39,162 bases of DNA from DATJSN01 sp035504095 (GTDB taxonomy: Bacteria > Planctomycetota > Phycisphaerae > WQYP01): positions 1 through 39,162 of the forward strand of contig DATJSN010000086.1 in assembly GCA_035504095.1 (NCBI GenBank), given 5' to 3'. Below are positions 22,666 through 30,782 of this stretch, one piece after another (within the stretch, counting starts at the first letter, position 1; each line of letters begins with the position of its first letter). A program made the position numbers and the translations under genes. Under the pieces are notes generated by a model. It did no database searches and had not been told where the DNA came from. It saw only the letters and a list, made by a program, of their open reading frames with translations.

Positions 22666-23709
22666 TCATTGGGCTTGTGCGGTCTGGATCCGCGGTGGAA
22701 CAGGAACTTTGGGATATAATTTCTGCACCTGGCCGCTGATGCCCGGAGCACCGGTAATATCATTTACCTTCATCAGAAGTGCCGCGGCGTCCGCGTTGGC
22801 GTTCACAGAAAAGTTGTCGCCGCCGGAAACGGCGTTCATCGCCGCAATAGACGCCGTAATTGTGTCAGGCACCGCCATTTTCTGAGAATGGTCCAGCAGG
22901 CCGGCGGCGTTATACTGCGCGGTGAAACTAATCAGATTCGTCAGCTCGGTCATTGCCGTAAGCTGATCATTGGCGTTTAATTTCAGCCCGCTAGAATTTA
23001 ACAGTTGCGCCAGATCATCGGCGATTTCAGAGGCGCTGGTAAGATCATTGGGTATCTGAGCGTCGTAACCCGCCGTGACTCGCCCTAAAACCGTGAGAAC
23101 CGATTCAAGAGTATTAGCGTCGGGGGGATTACTCTGAGACAGGGCGTTGGCAATTTCTGAAGCTACAACCGGATCCTGTTCGATAGCGGCAGCCTTTTCG
23201 AGTGCATTGACCGCCTGCTGGTAAGACGGGCCGATTGCCGCGAGCGCGGGAAGAATTTCTCCCAATCCTTTTGCGCCCCAATAGCGTACCGCCGCATTGC
23301 CGTTGGCCAATGCAGATTCCAAGAGCGGTTGGGTGCTCATATCATTAACCTGAGCGGCAACAACAGCGGCACTCAGCGCGGTCTGGGGGTTATTTAACAG
23401 CGGGGCAAACTTATCCGCCACCTGGCTTCCGAAGTTGTATAGGAAAAGCGGGGATGGTTCTTTGTTCAACGGACTGAACATCTGATTTCGCAGATCGACC
23501 TGCTGGCTTGCGTTGGCGCCGGCTGTGGAGATTTGATTGGCATAATAACTCACATATCCGGAAATCTCCGACTGTTCCGACTGACTAATATCACTGGCCG
23601 TCGGATCAGGAAGAGGCGGCACGTCGCCGCGGCTTTGGGATCCTCCGGCCAACAGGTTTAAAGCCAAAGCCGCTGCAATTAATCCCAGGCAACACCGCCG
23701 AATATGCAT
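22666..23709 (-). CDS. Secreted alpha-helical (HEAT-like) repeat protein
   Basis: 347 residues from the ATG at 23709, chosen because aggag lies about 10 bases upstream and the protein then begins with a compact signal peptide (M-H-I-R-R-C-C-L-G-L-I-A-A-A-L-A-L-N-L-L-A-G-G). The open frame runs to 23778 with no support. The mature protein is rich in Ala, Asn, Gln and Leu and has helix-pair units such as L-L-E-S-A-L-A-N-G-N-A-A-V-R-Y-W-G-A-K-G-L-G-E-I-L, a HEAT-like pattern. I do not recognise the family and see no catalytic residues. It resembles in general style, but not obviously in sequence, the exported repeat protein at 5141-6805. Confidence 0.65.
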   Translation of the reverse strand: MHIRRCCLGLIAAALALNLLAGGSQSRGDVPPLPDPTASDISQSEQSEISGYVSYYANQISTAGANASQQVDLRNQMFSPLNKEPSPLFLYNFGSQVADKFAPLLNNPQTALSAAVVAAQVNDMSTQPLLESALANGNAAVRYWGAKGLGEILPALAAIGPSYQQAVNALEKAAAIEQDPVVASEIANALSQSNPPDANTLESVLTVLGRVTAGYDAQIPNDLTSASEIADDLAQLLNSSGLKLNANDQLTAMTELTNLISFTAQYNAAGLLDHSQKMAVPDTITASIAAMNAVSGGDNFSVNANADAAALLMKVNDITGAPGISGQVQKLYPKVPVPPRIQTAQAQ

Positions 23710-23919
23710 CCTTGTTGTTCTCCTGTTCTCCATAGCGCTCGCGAGCCGCACCGTAACACGCGCCATAAAGGGTGTCAAGAAAGATTTCGCGGGGATGCCG
23801 GTTTGACCATGAGAAGTGCATCAGATAGAGTGAATTCACAGCGGAAATCCACGCAACCAAATGCTGCTTTTCCACGCTGATAAAGGGCGATTTTGCCCCC
23901 AATGATATATGCGTCATCC

Positions 23920-23990
23920 TGGGGGATGGTGTAACGGTAGCACAGCAGATTTTGGTTCTGCTTGTTCTGGTTCGAATCCAGATCCCCCAG
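23920..23990 (+). tRNA. tRNA-Gln (anticodon TTG)
   Basis: The 7-bp acceptor stem tggggga/tccccca, a D-arm around gtgtaacggtagcac, the anticodon stem gcaga/tctgc with loop ttttggt, and the T-arm tctgg-ttcgaat-ccaga are all present. The anticodon ttg reads CAA. The discriminator base is g, and CCA is not encoded. It lies 44 bp upstream of the glmU-like gene, which has a misleading open frame running back through it. Confidence 0.97.
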
Positions 23991-24034
23991 CTTTTCCGGT
24001 TTCAGCATTCAACTTGTGCGGGAGTGGTATATAT

Positions 24035-24961
24035 ATGTCATCCGCCGCAATCATTCTCGCCGCCGGCAAGTCTACCCGTATGAAATCCAAACGGGTAAAG
24101 GTTCTTCATGAAATCTGCGGCCGTCCCATGCTGGCTTATGTAATCGACGCCGTGAGAGAAGCCGGCGTGGATCGCATTGTCGTTGTTGTCGGACATGATC
24201 GGCAGCAAATTTTGGATACCTTCGCGGACCAGTCCGGCATCACCTGGGTGTATCAGGAAGAACAAAAAGGCACAGGTCATGCCGTGCAGGTTTGTGCCAA
24301 GGCACTGGAGAGATTTGAAGGTTCGGTATTTGTACTTGCGGGCGATGGCCCTTTGATCCGCGGCCAGACCCTTAAGATGTTGCTCGAAGGTCATCAAAAG
24401 CATCATGCCGCTTTGACTCTGGCGACAAGCGTACTTTCCGATCCCAAAGGTTACGGACGAATAGTGCGCGACGCCGACGGCAATCTGACCGGCATTGTGG
24501 AGGAAAAAGATGCTACGCCAGAACAAAGACGTATCAAGGAAATAAATCCCTCTTATTATCTGTTTAACAGCCGGGACATGTTTTCAGCGCTCACACAAAT
24601 CACCAACAACAACCAAAAGGGTGAATATTACCTGACCGATGCGGCAGGCATCCTGAAAAACGCCGGTCGGCCGGTCTACGCCATGGCGGCAATTGACCCG
24701 AAGGACGTTCTAAGCATTAATTCGCGATCCGACCTGGCTTTGGTAAACCAGATCATGCAGAAGCGTATTCAAGAGCAAGTCATGGATTCCGGCGTTACCA
24801 TAGTAAACCCTGAAAGTACGTGGATTGAATTTGGCGCCAAAATCGGCGAAGATACGGTGCTCGAGCCTTTCACGTGGGTCGGGTCCGACGCGAGCATTGA
24901 GCCGGGCTCCCACGTGTCGGCTGGAACAGTAATCGCCCGCGGCGGGAATTACCGCCGTTAG
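24035..24961 (+). CDS. GlmU-type UDP-GlcNAc pyrophosphorylase lacking the acetyltransferase domain
   Basis: 308 residues from the ATG at 24035 (ggag upstream); the frame is open further back but would overlap the tRNA. The nucleotidyltransferase domain is complete: I-L-A-A-G-K-S-T-R-M-K-S, K-V-L-H-E-I-C-G-R-P-M-L, K-G-T-G-H-A-V, A-G-D-G-P-L-I, G-Y-G-R-I-V-R-D, V-E-E-K-D-A and N-Q-K-G-E-Y-Y-L-T-D-A. It makes UDP-GlcNAc from GlcNAc-1-phosphate and UTP. E. coli GlmU has about 456 residues; here the left-handed beta helix stops after two or three coils (ending G-T-V-I-A-R-G-G-N-Y-R-R), so the acetyl-CoA-dependent acetyltransferase part is absent. Its product is the substrate for LpxA, encoded 12 kb downstream, and for MurA. 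Confidence 0.85.
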   Translation: MSSAAIILAAGKSTRMKSKRVKVLHEICGRPMLAYVIDAVREAGVDRIVVVVGHDRQQILDTFADQSGITWVYQEEQKGTGHAVQVCAKALERFEGSVFVLAGDGPLIRGQTLKMLLEGHQKHHAALTLATSVLSDPKGYGRIVRDADGNLTGIVEEKDATPEQRRIKEINPSYYLFNSRDMFSALTQITNNNQKGEYYLTDAAGILKNAGRPVYAMAAIDPKDVLSINSRSDLALVNQIMQKRIQEQVMDSGVTIVNPESTWIEFGAKIGEDTVLEPFTWVGSDASIEPGSHVSAGTVIARGGNYRR

Positions 24962-25111
24962 CGAGTGTTTCCTGTTTTTATTGGATAGCGGGAATAAGGG
25001 GTTTAAACCTGTCGTGCCACGGCAAGATGGGCAAATATCCCTATTTTTTCTAAGTTTTAGAATTCCAAATACCGCGTCATGCGTACACAGGTGCAGGTTG
25101 GTGAGCTTCTA

Positions 25112-26095
25112 ATGGCCAAGCTGAACGACGAATTAAAAGTGTTTTCGGGCCGCGCCAATCCCGAATTGACAAAAAAAATCTGTCAGTGGGCGGGCATCGA
25201 ACTTGGCAAGGCTCGTGTTGAAGGTTTCGCCGACGGAGAACTGATCGTCAAGCTCGATGAGGACGTACGCGGGCGGGACTGTTTTATCGTTCAGCCTACG
25301 TCACCGCCGGTTAACGACAATCTCATTGAATTACTCATCTGGATCGACTGCCTGATGCGAGCCTCGGCCATGCGCATTACGGCGGTGATTCCCTATTTTG
25401 GCTATGCCCGCCAAGACCGCAAAAGCGAGGGTCGCACGCCGATCACCGCCAAAATGGTTGCCAACATCATTACCGCAGCAGGTGTGGATCGGGTCATCGC
25501 CATGGATCTACATGCCGCACAGGTGCAGGGATTTTTTGATTTGCCGGTAGACCATCTGCTGGCCTCACCGGTTTTTATGGCCTGGTATCGACAGCAGCTT
25601 CCTTCGCTGGGTCGTATTGCCATTGTTTCACCTGATCCCGGTAACCTTAAGGCGGCAAGTTACTATGCGGAAATGCTGGGTGGAGACCTGGCCTTCATCG
25701 ACAAACGCCGGCAATCAGGCAGTCAGGTGATGATGTCGACTATCGTCGGCGACATAAAGGATAAAACGGTACTCATGTTTGATGACATGATTACTACCGG
25801 CGGAACAGTGGCGGAAGCCAGTAAAATTCTTATGGACAAGGGCGCCCAAGCAGTGCACATTGCCGCAACGCACGGTGTATTAGCGGGAATGGCCGTGGAA
25901 CGGCTGGCCAAAAGTCCCATACACAAAATTGTCGTTACTGATACGGTGCCGATGGATTCGCGCGTGGACGGCATCAAGGACCGGTTGGTTGTGCTTTCGG
26001 TGGCCGAATTGCTCGGGGAAGCTATTAAGCGCATTCACCTGAATCAGTCGGTTTCGAGCCTTTTTGACAAGGGTGGCAACGCCGGCAAAAGATAA
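25112..26095 (+). CDS. prs: Ribose-phosphate pyrophosphokinase (PRPP synthetase)
   Basis: 327 residues from the ATG at 25112 (ggtgag upstream); the upstream extension to 25079 is not conserved in kind. The enzyme makes PRPP from ribose-5-phosphate and ATP for nucleotide, His and Trp synthesis. Motifs: L-K-V-F-S-G-R-A-N-P-E-L, F-A-D-G-E-L-I-V-K, F-I-V-Q-P-T-S-P-P-V-N-D-N-L-I-E-L-L, P-Y-F-G-Y-A-R-Q-D-R-K, M-D-L-H-A-A-Q-V-Q-G-F-F, D-K-R-R and the PRPP loop M-F-D-D-M-I-T-T-G-G-T. It is followed after 47 bp by rplY, an order (prs, rplY, pth) that is widespread in bacteria. Confidence 0.96.
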   Translation: MAKLNDELKVFSGRANPELTKKICQWAGIELGKARVEGFADGELIVKLDEDVRGRDCFIVQPTSPPVNDNLIELLIWIDCLMRASAMRITAVIPYFGYARQDRKSEGRTPITAKMVANIITAAGVDRVIAMDLHAAQVQGFFDLPVDHLLASPVFMAWYRQQLPSLGRIAIVSPDPGNLKAASYYAEMLGGDLAFIDKRRQSGSQVMMSTIVGDIKDKTVLMFDDMITTGGTVAEASKILMDKGAQAVHIAATHGVLAGMAVERLAKSPIHKIVVTDTVPMDSRVDGIKDRLVVLSVAELLGEAIKRIHLNQSVSSLFDKGGNAGKR

Positions 26096-26142
26096 CTTTT
26101 TAATTGGCTCTATCGAAGGAGCCTAATTCAGGAGGCAACATT

Positions 26143-26850
26143 ATGGTGGCAACGACACAAAAAACCCGCAGCGTACTTGAGGCCCAGGTCCGCGAAAGCG
26201 GCAGCGCAAAGAAAACCGCACATCTGCGGAGCGGGGGAAAATTGCCGGGAATCGTCTATGGCCTTGGCGGTGAGACGATTTCGATCACCCTTGATGCGGC
26301 GGCAACTGAACATGCCGTTCATAGCGGTGCACACCTGGTGGACGTAAAAATCAACGGCAAGATCGAGCACGTACTGATTCAGGAAGTACAATACGATCAC
26401 CTGCAGGCCAATATTCAACATGTAGATTTTTTGCGCATCGATCCGAGCCGCAAGGTCAGGGTAAAAGTTCCCCTGGATTTCCGCGGCACGCCCAAGGGGA
26501 CCAAGGAAGGCGGCATCCTGGAAGTGCAAACGGCAGAGGTAGAGGTCGAGGTGCTGCCGCTGGCGATTCCAGACGTGATCCGGGTGAACGTAGAAAATCT
26601 TGAGCTCCATGGCATTTTGCACGTCAAAGAAATAGCGATTCCTGAAGGCGTGCGTGTGCTTAACCTGCCGGACCAGATTCTCTGCCAGGTCCGCACGGTT
26701 AAGGAAGAATTGCCGGCCGCGGAAGCTGCTCCGGGACCGATCGAACCTGAAGTCATCGGCAAGAAACCGACGGAAGAGGAAGCGGCCGCGGGCGCCGCCG
26801 ATCAACCGGCTGCGGCCAAGAAAACCGAAAAGACCGAAGCCAAGAAGTAA
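26143..26850 (+). CDS. rplY: 50S ribosomal protein bL25 (long CTC form)
   Basis: 235 residues from the ATG at 26143, with aggagg seven bases upstream. It binds 5S rRNA in the large subunit. The N-terminal L25 domain (to about 95) has R-S-G-G-K-L-P-G-I-V-Y-G and L-I-Q-E-V-Q-Y-D-H-L-Q-A-N-I-Q-H-V-D-F. A second beta-rich domain (about 95-185) has V-P-L-D-F-R-G-T-P-K-G, as in TL5/CTC proteins. The last 45 residues are an Ala/Glu/Lys-rich tail. pth follows after 15 bp, so the two are likely co-transcribed. Confidence 0.95.
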   Translation: MVATTQKTRSVLEAQVRESGSAKKTAHLRSGGKLPGIVYGLGGETISITLDAAATEHAVHSGAHLVDVKINGKIEHVLIQEVQYDHLQANIQHVDFLRIDPSRKVRVKVPLDFRGTPKGTKEGGILEVQTAEVEVEVLPLAIPDVIRVNVENLELHGILHVKEIAIPEGVRVLNLPDQILCQVRTVKEELPAAEAAPGPIEPEVIGKKPTEEEAAAGAADQPAAAKKTEKTEAKK

Positions 26851-26865
26851 GAACCCCGACGTGTT

Positions 26866-27474
26866 ATGAGACAGAGCCTAATTGCAGGACTGGGAAATCC
26901 CGGCGCTGAATACGAATCCACCCGGCATAATGCGGGCTTTATGGTGCTGGAACTGCTGGCCCGGCGTCATGGAGAAAAACACTGGAAATCGGGCCACGAA
27001 GCGCTGATGTGCTCAATTGTGCTCGGCGAAAACAAGCTGCTGCTGTTACGTCCGGTTACGTATATGAATCTTAGCGGACGATCCGTCGCGGCGGCGATGA
27101 AATTTTATGGCTTAACGCCGGAAGATTTGCTGGTGGTTGTTGACGATACGGCACTTGCTTGCGGCACAATACGCCTGCGGGCCGGGGGTTCCAGCGGCGG
27201 CCACAATGGTCTTAAGAGCATTGAGCGTTCGCTTGCGGAACTCGCCACCGAAGCCGGGAGAACCGGCCAGGATTTTTCCCGCCTGAGAGTGGGAATCGAC
27301 AATCCTGGGCGCGTTGCACAAGAAACGTATGTTCTGGAACGGTTTTCGCCGGCCCAGAAACAGACCATTGAACCGGCTTTAAGCCGTGCCGCCGACGCGG
27401 TAGAATACTGGGCTGCTTTTGGCATCGTGGCGGCAATGAACCGCTTTAATGCCACGGTGGAAGACCCAAAATAA
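26866..27474 (+). CDS. pth: Peptidyl-tRNA hydrolase
   Basis: 202 residues, normal for the family. It releases peptides from peptidyl-tRNA that has dropped off ribosomes. Motifs: A-G-L-G-N-P-G-A-E-Y-E-S-T-R-H-N-A-G-F (catalytic His21), R-P-V-T-Y-M-N-L-S-G-R-S-V (substrate-binding Asn), L-L-V-V-V-D-D and G-G-S-S-G-G-H-N-G-L-K-S-I. A short insertion (E-A-G-R-T-G-Q-D-F-S) lies between the G-H-N-G-L block and the usual R-L-R-V-G-I. It starts 15 bp after rplY with no strong ribosome binding site, which suggests coupled translation. Confidence 0.96.
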   Translation: MRQSLIAGLGNPGAEYESTRHNAGFMVLELLARRHGEKHWKSGHEALMCSIVLGENKLLLLRPVTYMNLSGRSVAAAMKFYGLTPEDLLVVVDDTALACGTIRLRAGGSSGGHNGLKSIERSLAELATEAGRTGQDFSRLRVGIDNPGRVAQETYVLERFSPAQKQTIEPALSRAADAVEYWAAFGIVAAMNRFNATVEDPK

Positions 27475-27521
27475 ATCTCCCGAAAAACGGGGAGACCTGG
27501 AGTAATAAGAATATTTTGCCT

Positions 27522-27561
27522 GGCGGTGAATCCCATGGCGGCGCCTGGTACGCCGCTCGCC
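27522..27561 (+). promoter_or_regulatory. Hairpin in the rpsF leader, possible S6 feedback site
   Basis: gcggcg and cgccgc (27538-27543 with 27551-27556) form a stem with loop cctggta, and outer ggcg/cgcc bases (27522-27525 with 27558-27561) may extend it around an unpaired left side. It ends 26 bases before rpsF. Leaders of rpsF operons in many bacteria bind the S6-S18 complex; I cannot show the full consensus here. An imperfect tctccc/gggaga hairpin lies just after pth. Confidence 0.35.
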
Positions 27562-27586
27562 GTTTGGGCCGTTTTTGGAGTTTGTA

Positions 27587-28036
27587 ATGGCAGTCCATAC
27601 CCGACAATATGAAGCAATGTTTCTTTTAAACGCCGGTTACGCCAGCGGAAACTGGGAAGCGGCAAAATCCGAAGTTGAACACATACTTCATCGCGCCAAC
27701 GCGGAGATTTTGCACCTGAGGAAATGGGATGAACGCCGTCTGACTTATCCGATCAAGGGTAATAAACGCGGGACATATGTACTGGCTTTTTTCCGCTGCG
27801 AAGGACCGAAAGTTGCCGGCATCGAACGCGACGTGCTTCTTTCGGAAAATATTCTGCGCGTCCTGGTGATCAAGGCCGAACATCTGACGCTTAAAGACAT
27901 TGAAAACATGACTCCGCAACAACCCATCGCCGAGGACCACTCCGGGCGTTTACATCGTCGTTCGGGTCCAGAGCGCAACGCGACTGAGCCGGATGCCATA
28001 GAAGAGATTCCCGTGAATATCGCTGACGTCAAATAA
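27587..28036 (+). CDS. rpsF: 30S ribosomal protein bS6
   Basis: 149 residues from the ATG at 27587 (ggag seven bases upstream); an in-frame start at 27575 would overlap that site. It has the S6 pattern R-Q-Y-E-A-M-F-L-L, I-L-H-L-R-K-W-D-E-R-R-L-T-Y-P-I-K-G-N-K-R-G-T-Y-V-L-A-F-F and L-S-E-N-I-L-R-V-L-V-I-K. About 40 extra C-terminal residues, acidic near the end, exceed the E. coli core, as in several other phyla. It begins the ribosomal/replication run rpsF-ssb-rplI-dnaB. S18, its partner on the 30S platform, is not encoded in this run. Confidence 0.95.
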   Translation: MAVHTRQYEAMFLLNAGYASGNWEAAKSEVEHILHRANAEILHLRKWDERRLTYPIKGNKRGTYVLAFFRCEGPKVAGIERDVLLSENILRVLVIKAEHLTLKDIENMTPQQPIAEDHSGRLHRRSGPERNATEPDAIEEIPVNIADVK

Positions 28037-28086
28037 TTCTGACGTATTGATTGTTGGCTTATGTCGACGGATATAGAGGATTTATC

Positions 28087-28605
28087 ATGGCCAATTTTAA
28101 TAAAGTCCTGCTGATGGGCAATCTGACACGCGATCCGCAACTTAGTTATCTACCGAGTCAGACGCCTGTTTGTGAGATCGGACTTGCCGTAAACCGTCGA
28201 TGGAGCGGGCAGGACGGCCAGCCGCGCGAAGAGGTAACTTTTGTCGACTGCGTAGCCTATGGCCGGCAGGCGGAAACCATTTCCAAATATCTGCGCAAAG
28301 GCCGTCCGGTCTTTTTGGAAGGCCGCCTGAAGCTGGATCAATGGGAAGCTCAGGATGGGTCCAAGCGCAGTAAAATGCGGGTGGTTATTGAGAACTTCCA
28401 GTTTATCGATTCCCGCGGAGCTGGTTCCGGCGGCGAGACGGAACCTGCCGCGGCTGGAGAACAGGATCATCCCGTACGATCGGCTCCACGTGCTGCCGGG
28501 CGTCCCGCCGGATCAAAGCCCGCGGCCGGCGCCGCCTCTTCCGAACATGCGGCGCCCACGGATGCTGATGCACCCCCGCCAGGCGAAGAAGAAATTCCAT
28601 TTTGA
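28087..28605 (+). CDS. ssb: Single-stranded DNA-binding protein
   Basis: 172 residues from the ATG at 28087 (agagga upstream). The N-terminal OB fold (1-110) includes N-K-V-L-L-M-G-N-L-T-R-D-P-Q-L, F-V-D-C-V-A-Y-G-R-Q-A-E and G-R-P-V-F-L-E-G-R-L-K-L-D-Q-W. A disordered Ala/Pro/Gly linker follows, and the protein ends P-P-P-G-E-E-E-I-P-F, the acidic tip that binds partner proteins. It coats single-stranded DNA during replication and repair. It sits 50 bp after rpsF and 10 bp before rplI, with dnaB further downstream. Confidence 0.96.
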   Translation: MANFNKVLLMGNLTRDPQLSYLPSQTPVCEIGLAVNRRWSGQDGQPREEVTFVDCVAYGRQAETISKYLRKGRPVFLEGRLKLDQWEAQDGSKRSKMRVVIENFQFIDSRGAGSGGETEPAAAGEQDHPVRSAPRAAGRPAGSKPAAGAASSEHAAPTDADAPPPGEEEIPF

Positions 28606-28615
28606 GGTGACAATC

Positions 28616-29143
28616 ATGAAAGTTCTTTTAACGGATACTATTGAAAAACTGGGCATGGTCGGCGAAGTCGTCGATGTTCGCGAAGGCTATGCCCGAAACT
28701 ATCTGCTCCCGCGCAAGCTGGCCATTGAGCCAACGGAAGGAAACATCAAACGCCTTGAGGCCGCACGCAAGGAGTATGAAGTTAAGCTCAAGCTGATTCG
28801 CGAACAGAAGGAAAAGTTGATCCAAACTCTTACCGGCATCGAGATCACGGTAATTCGTTCGTCCAACGAAGAAGGGCATTTATTCGGTTCCGTTACGCGG
28901 CGCGATATCGCCGAGGAACTTCAAAAGCTCGGTCATGCTGTGCAGCATGACGATGTGAGGCTGGATGAGCCTCTGCGCCGCATCGATACATACACGGTGC
29001 CGATCCAACTGGCATCCGATCTGAAAACGCAGATCAAAATCTGGGTAGTGCGCGATAAGGCTCAAACTCCGGTGGCGCAGCCGGCCGAATCGGCGCCGGC
29101 GTCTGAAGCGCCTAGTGTTTCTGACGAATCACCCGCCGTGTAA
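28616..29143 (+). CDS. rplI: 50S ribosomal protein bL9
   Basis: 175 residues from the ATG at 28616, with gaggtga about seven bases upstream. The frame is open far back, across ssb, but the family N terminus begins here (M-K-V-L-L-T-D-T-I-E-K-L-G). The signature G-Y-A-R-N-Y-L-L-P-R-K-L-A follows at 25-37. A long helix (about 43-75) links to the C-terminal domain (L-F-G-S-V-T). About 25 residues of Ala/Pro/Ser tail extend past the usual end. The gene follows ssb by 10 bp, so rpsR is missing from its common place. Confidence 0.96.
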   Translation: MKVLLTDTIEKLGMVGEVVDVREGYARNYLLPRKLAIEPTEGNIKRLEAARKEYEVKLKLIREQKEKLIQTLTGIEITVIRSSNEEGHLFGSVTRRDIAEELQKLGHAVQHDDVRLDEPLRRIDTYTVPIQLASDLKTQIKIWVVRDKAQTPVAQPAESAPASEAPSVSDESPAV

Positions 29144-29219
29144 AACCGGTGGAGAAGCTGTCGCACTCCTGGTCATAATTGCGCGTGCTTTGATGGGCCG
29201 CAAATGTTAATCTGTGAGC

Positions 29220-30635
29220 ATGGACGCTGAAGCAACCACTGCACGTCCGCGACCGCGCGGAACTGAACAACCAACGCAAACAGAAGTTACCGAATCCGTT
29301 CTGCCGCACGAAACATCCGCGGAAATGGCGCTGCTGGGTTCGATGCTTCTGGACCCGCAGGTCACTGATTCCGTCTTTGAAATCGTCGATTCTTCGGACG
29401 CGTTTTTCTCCCGCTCCAACAGGATTATTTTTTCCGGCATCCTCGAACTCTATAAATCCAACACTGCGATAGATTCTGTCACGCTGTTAAGCACGCTGGC
29501 CAGAAGAAGCCAGAATGAAATCGCCGACGCGGTGGAATATCTTCAGGAATTGCTCCACAGCGTGCCCAGCGCCGCTAATGCAGAATATTACGCGAACATC
29601 GTGCGCGATAAGTTCATGCTTCGAAAAATGATCCGCGCATGCAACGACACTCTCAAGGAATGTTATCAAAGTCCGCTGGAAGCTTCCGCGGTCATGGACC
29701 GCGGAGAAAAACGCATTTTTGACGTCGCTCAGCAAAAGGTGAAAGGAGCGCCAACCGCTCTTGCCGAACTTCTCAAACAGACCTTCGACGCGATCGATCG
29801 CAACAGCGGCGACCATCTGACCGGCATTGCCACGGGATTTGTCGAGCTGGATAACCTCACCAGCGGCCTGCAGGCCGGCGAAATGATCGTTCTGGCGGCG
29901 CGGCCCAGCGTGGGCAAAACCGCACTGGCCATGAACATCGTCGAGCACGTAGGCGTGGATCTTAAACGTCCCGTGGGCGTATTCTCCCTGGAAATGTCCG
30001 CGCAACAGCTTTGCCAGAGAATGCTCTGTTCGCGCGCCACCGTGGACTCACATTCACTTCGCCGCGGCATGTTGGGTGACGACGGCTGGAAGCGACTTCA
30101 CGTGGCCGCGGACGAACTCAATTCAGGACGGATTTTCATCGACGACACGCCGGCGCTTACACTTCTTGATTTGCGAGCCAAGGCCCGCCGTCTTGTGGCA
30201 CAACATTCAATCGAACTTCTTGTCGTTGATTATCTGCAGCTTATGGAAGCACCGCGCGAGGAAAACCGGCAACAACAAATCAGTTCCCTCAGCCGCGGGA
30301 TAAAAGCTCTGGCACGTGAACTCAAATGTCCCGTGATTTGCCTTTCGCAACTCAATCGTGCCCCGGAAAATGAAAACCGCATGCCGCGCACCAGCGACCT
30401 GCGAGAATCGGGCAGCATTGAACAGGACGCCGATGTCGTGCTGCTTATGCACCGTGAAGCGATCATGCACCGAGGAGACAAGGAATGGGAACTGACCAAT
30501 CCTGAAAAGGTCAATGAAGCACAGCTAATCGTCGCCAAACAACGCAATGGCCCCTGCGATACCATCAAGCTTACCTTCATTTCTGGTTCGGTCCGTTTTG
30601 CCACCCTGAATACCGGCGCTGGCGTTCCGTTTTAA
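29220..30635 (+). CDS. dnaB: Replicative DNA helicase DnaB
   Basis: 471 residues from the ATG at 29220; a GTG two codons earlier is an equal alternative, and neither has a clear ribosome binding site. The hexameric helicase unwinds DNA at the fork. The N-terminal domain (about 25-130) has P-H-E-T-S-A-E-M-A-L-L-G-S-M-L. The RecA-like domain has G-F-V-E-L-D-N-L-T-S-G-L-Q, Walker A A-R-P-S-V-G-K-T-A near 228, F-S-L-E-M-S-A-Q-Q-L, Walker B L-L-V-V-D-Y-L-Q-L-M, L-S-Q-L-N-R and D-L-R-E-S-G-S-I-E-Q-D-A-D-V-V. No intein is present. It closes the rpsF-ssb-rplI run, a common bacterial order. Confidence 0.96.
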   Translation: MDAEATTARPRPRGTEQPTQTEVTESVLPHETSAEMALLGSMLLDPQVTDSVFEIVDSSDAFFSRSNRIIFSGILELYKSNTAIDSVTLLSTLARRSQNEIADAVEYLQELLHSVPSAANAEYYANIVRDKFMLRKMIRACNDTLKECYQSPLEASAVMDRGEKRIFDVAQQKVKGAPTALAELLKQTFDAIDRNSGDHLTGIATGFVELDNLTSGLQAGEMIVLAARPSVGKTALAMNIVEHVGVDLKRPVGVFSLEMSAQQLCQRMLCSRATVDSHSLRRGMLGDDGWKRLHVAADELNSGRIFIDDTPALTLLDLRAKARRLVAQHSIELLVVDYLQLMEAPREENRQQQISSLSRGIKALARELKCPVICLSQLNRAPENENRMPRTSDLRESGSIEQDADVVLLMHREAIMHRGDKEWELTNPEKVNEAQLIVAKQRNGPCDTIKLTFISGSVRFATLNTGAGVPF

Positions 30636-30684
30636 CGGTTTTTATCGCAAATAATGAAAGATCACCACGCCCATTTGGTTCACA

Positions 30685-30702
30685 AGCCGCAACGATGCGG
30701 CT
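30685..30702. other. Hairpin between dnaB and bamA
   Basis: agccgca and tgcggct close a four-base loop, 50 bases after the dnaB stop. There is no T-run, so termination is not certain; it could mark the boundary between the replication run and the envelope block. Confidence 0.35.
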
Positions 30703-30782
30703 AGACTACTGCATTCTCGTGCCCGGAAGGATTCTGGGCGAGGTGTGCAGCCGAGTCGAGTCGGTTCAGATGGGATTTTTTC

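Noticed and set aside
23909..24034. N-terminal extension of the glmU-like gene
   Set aside because: The extra 42 codons run through the tRNA-Gln gene; the family N terminus begins at 24035.
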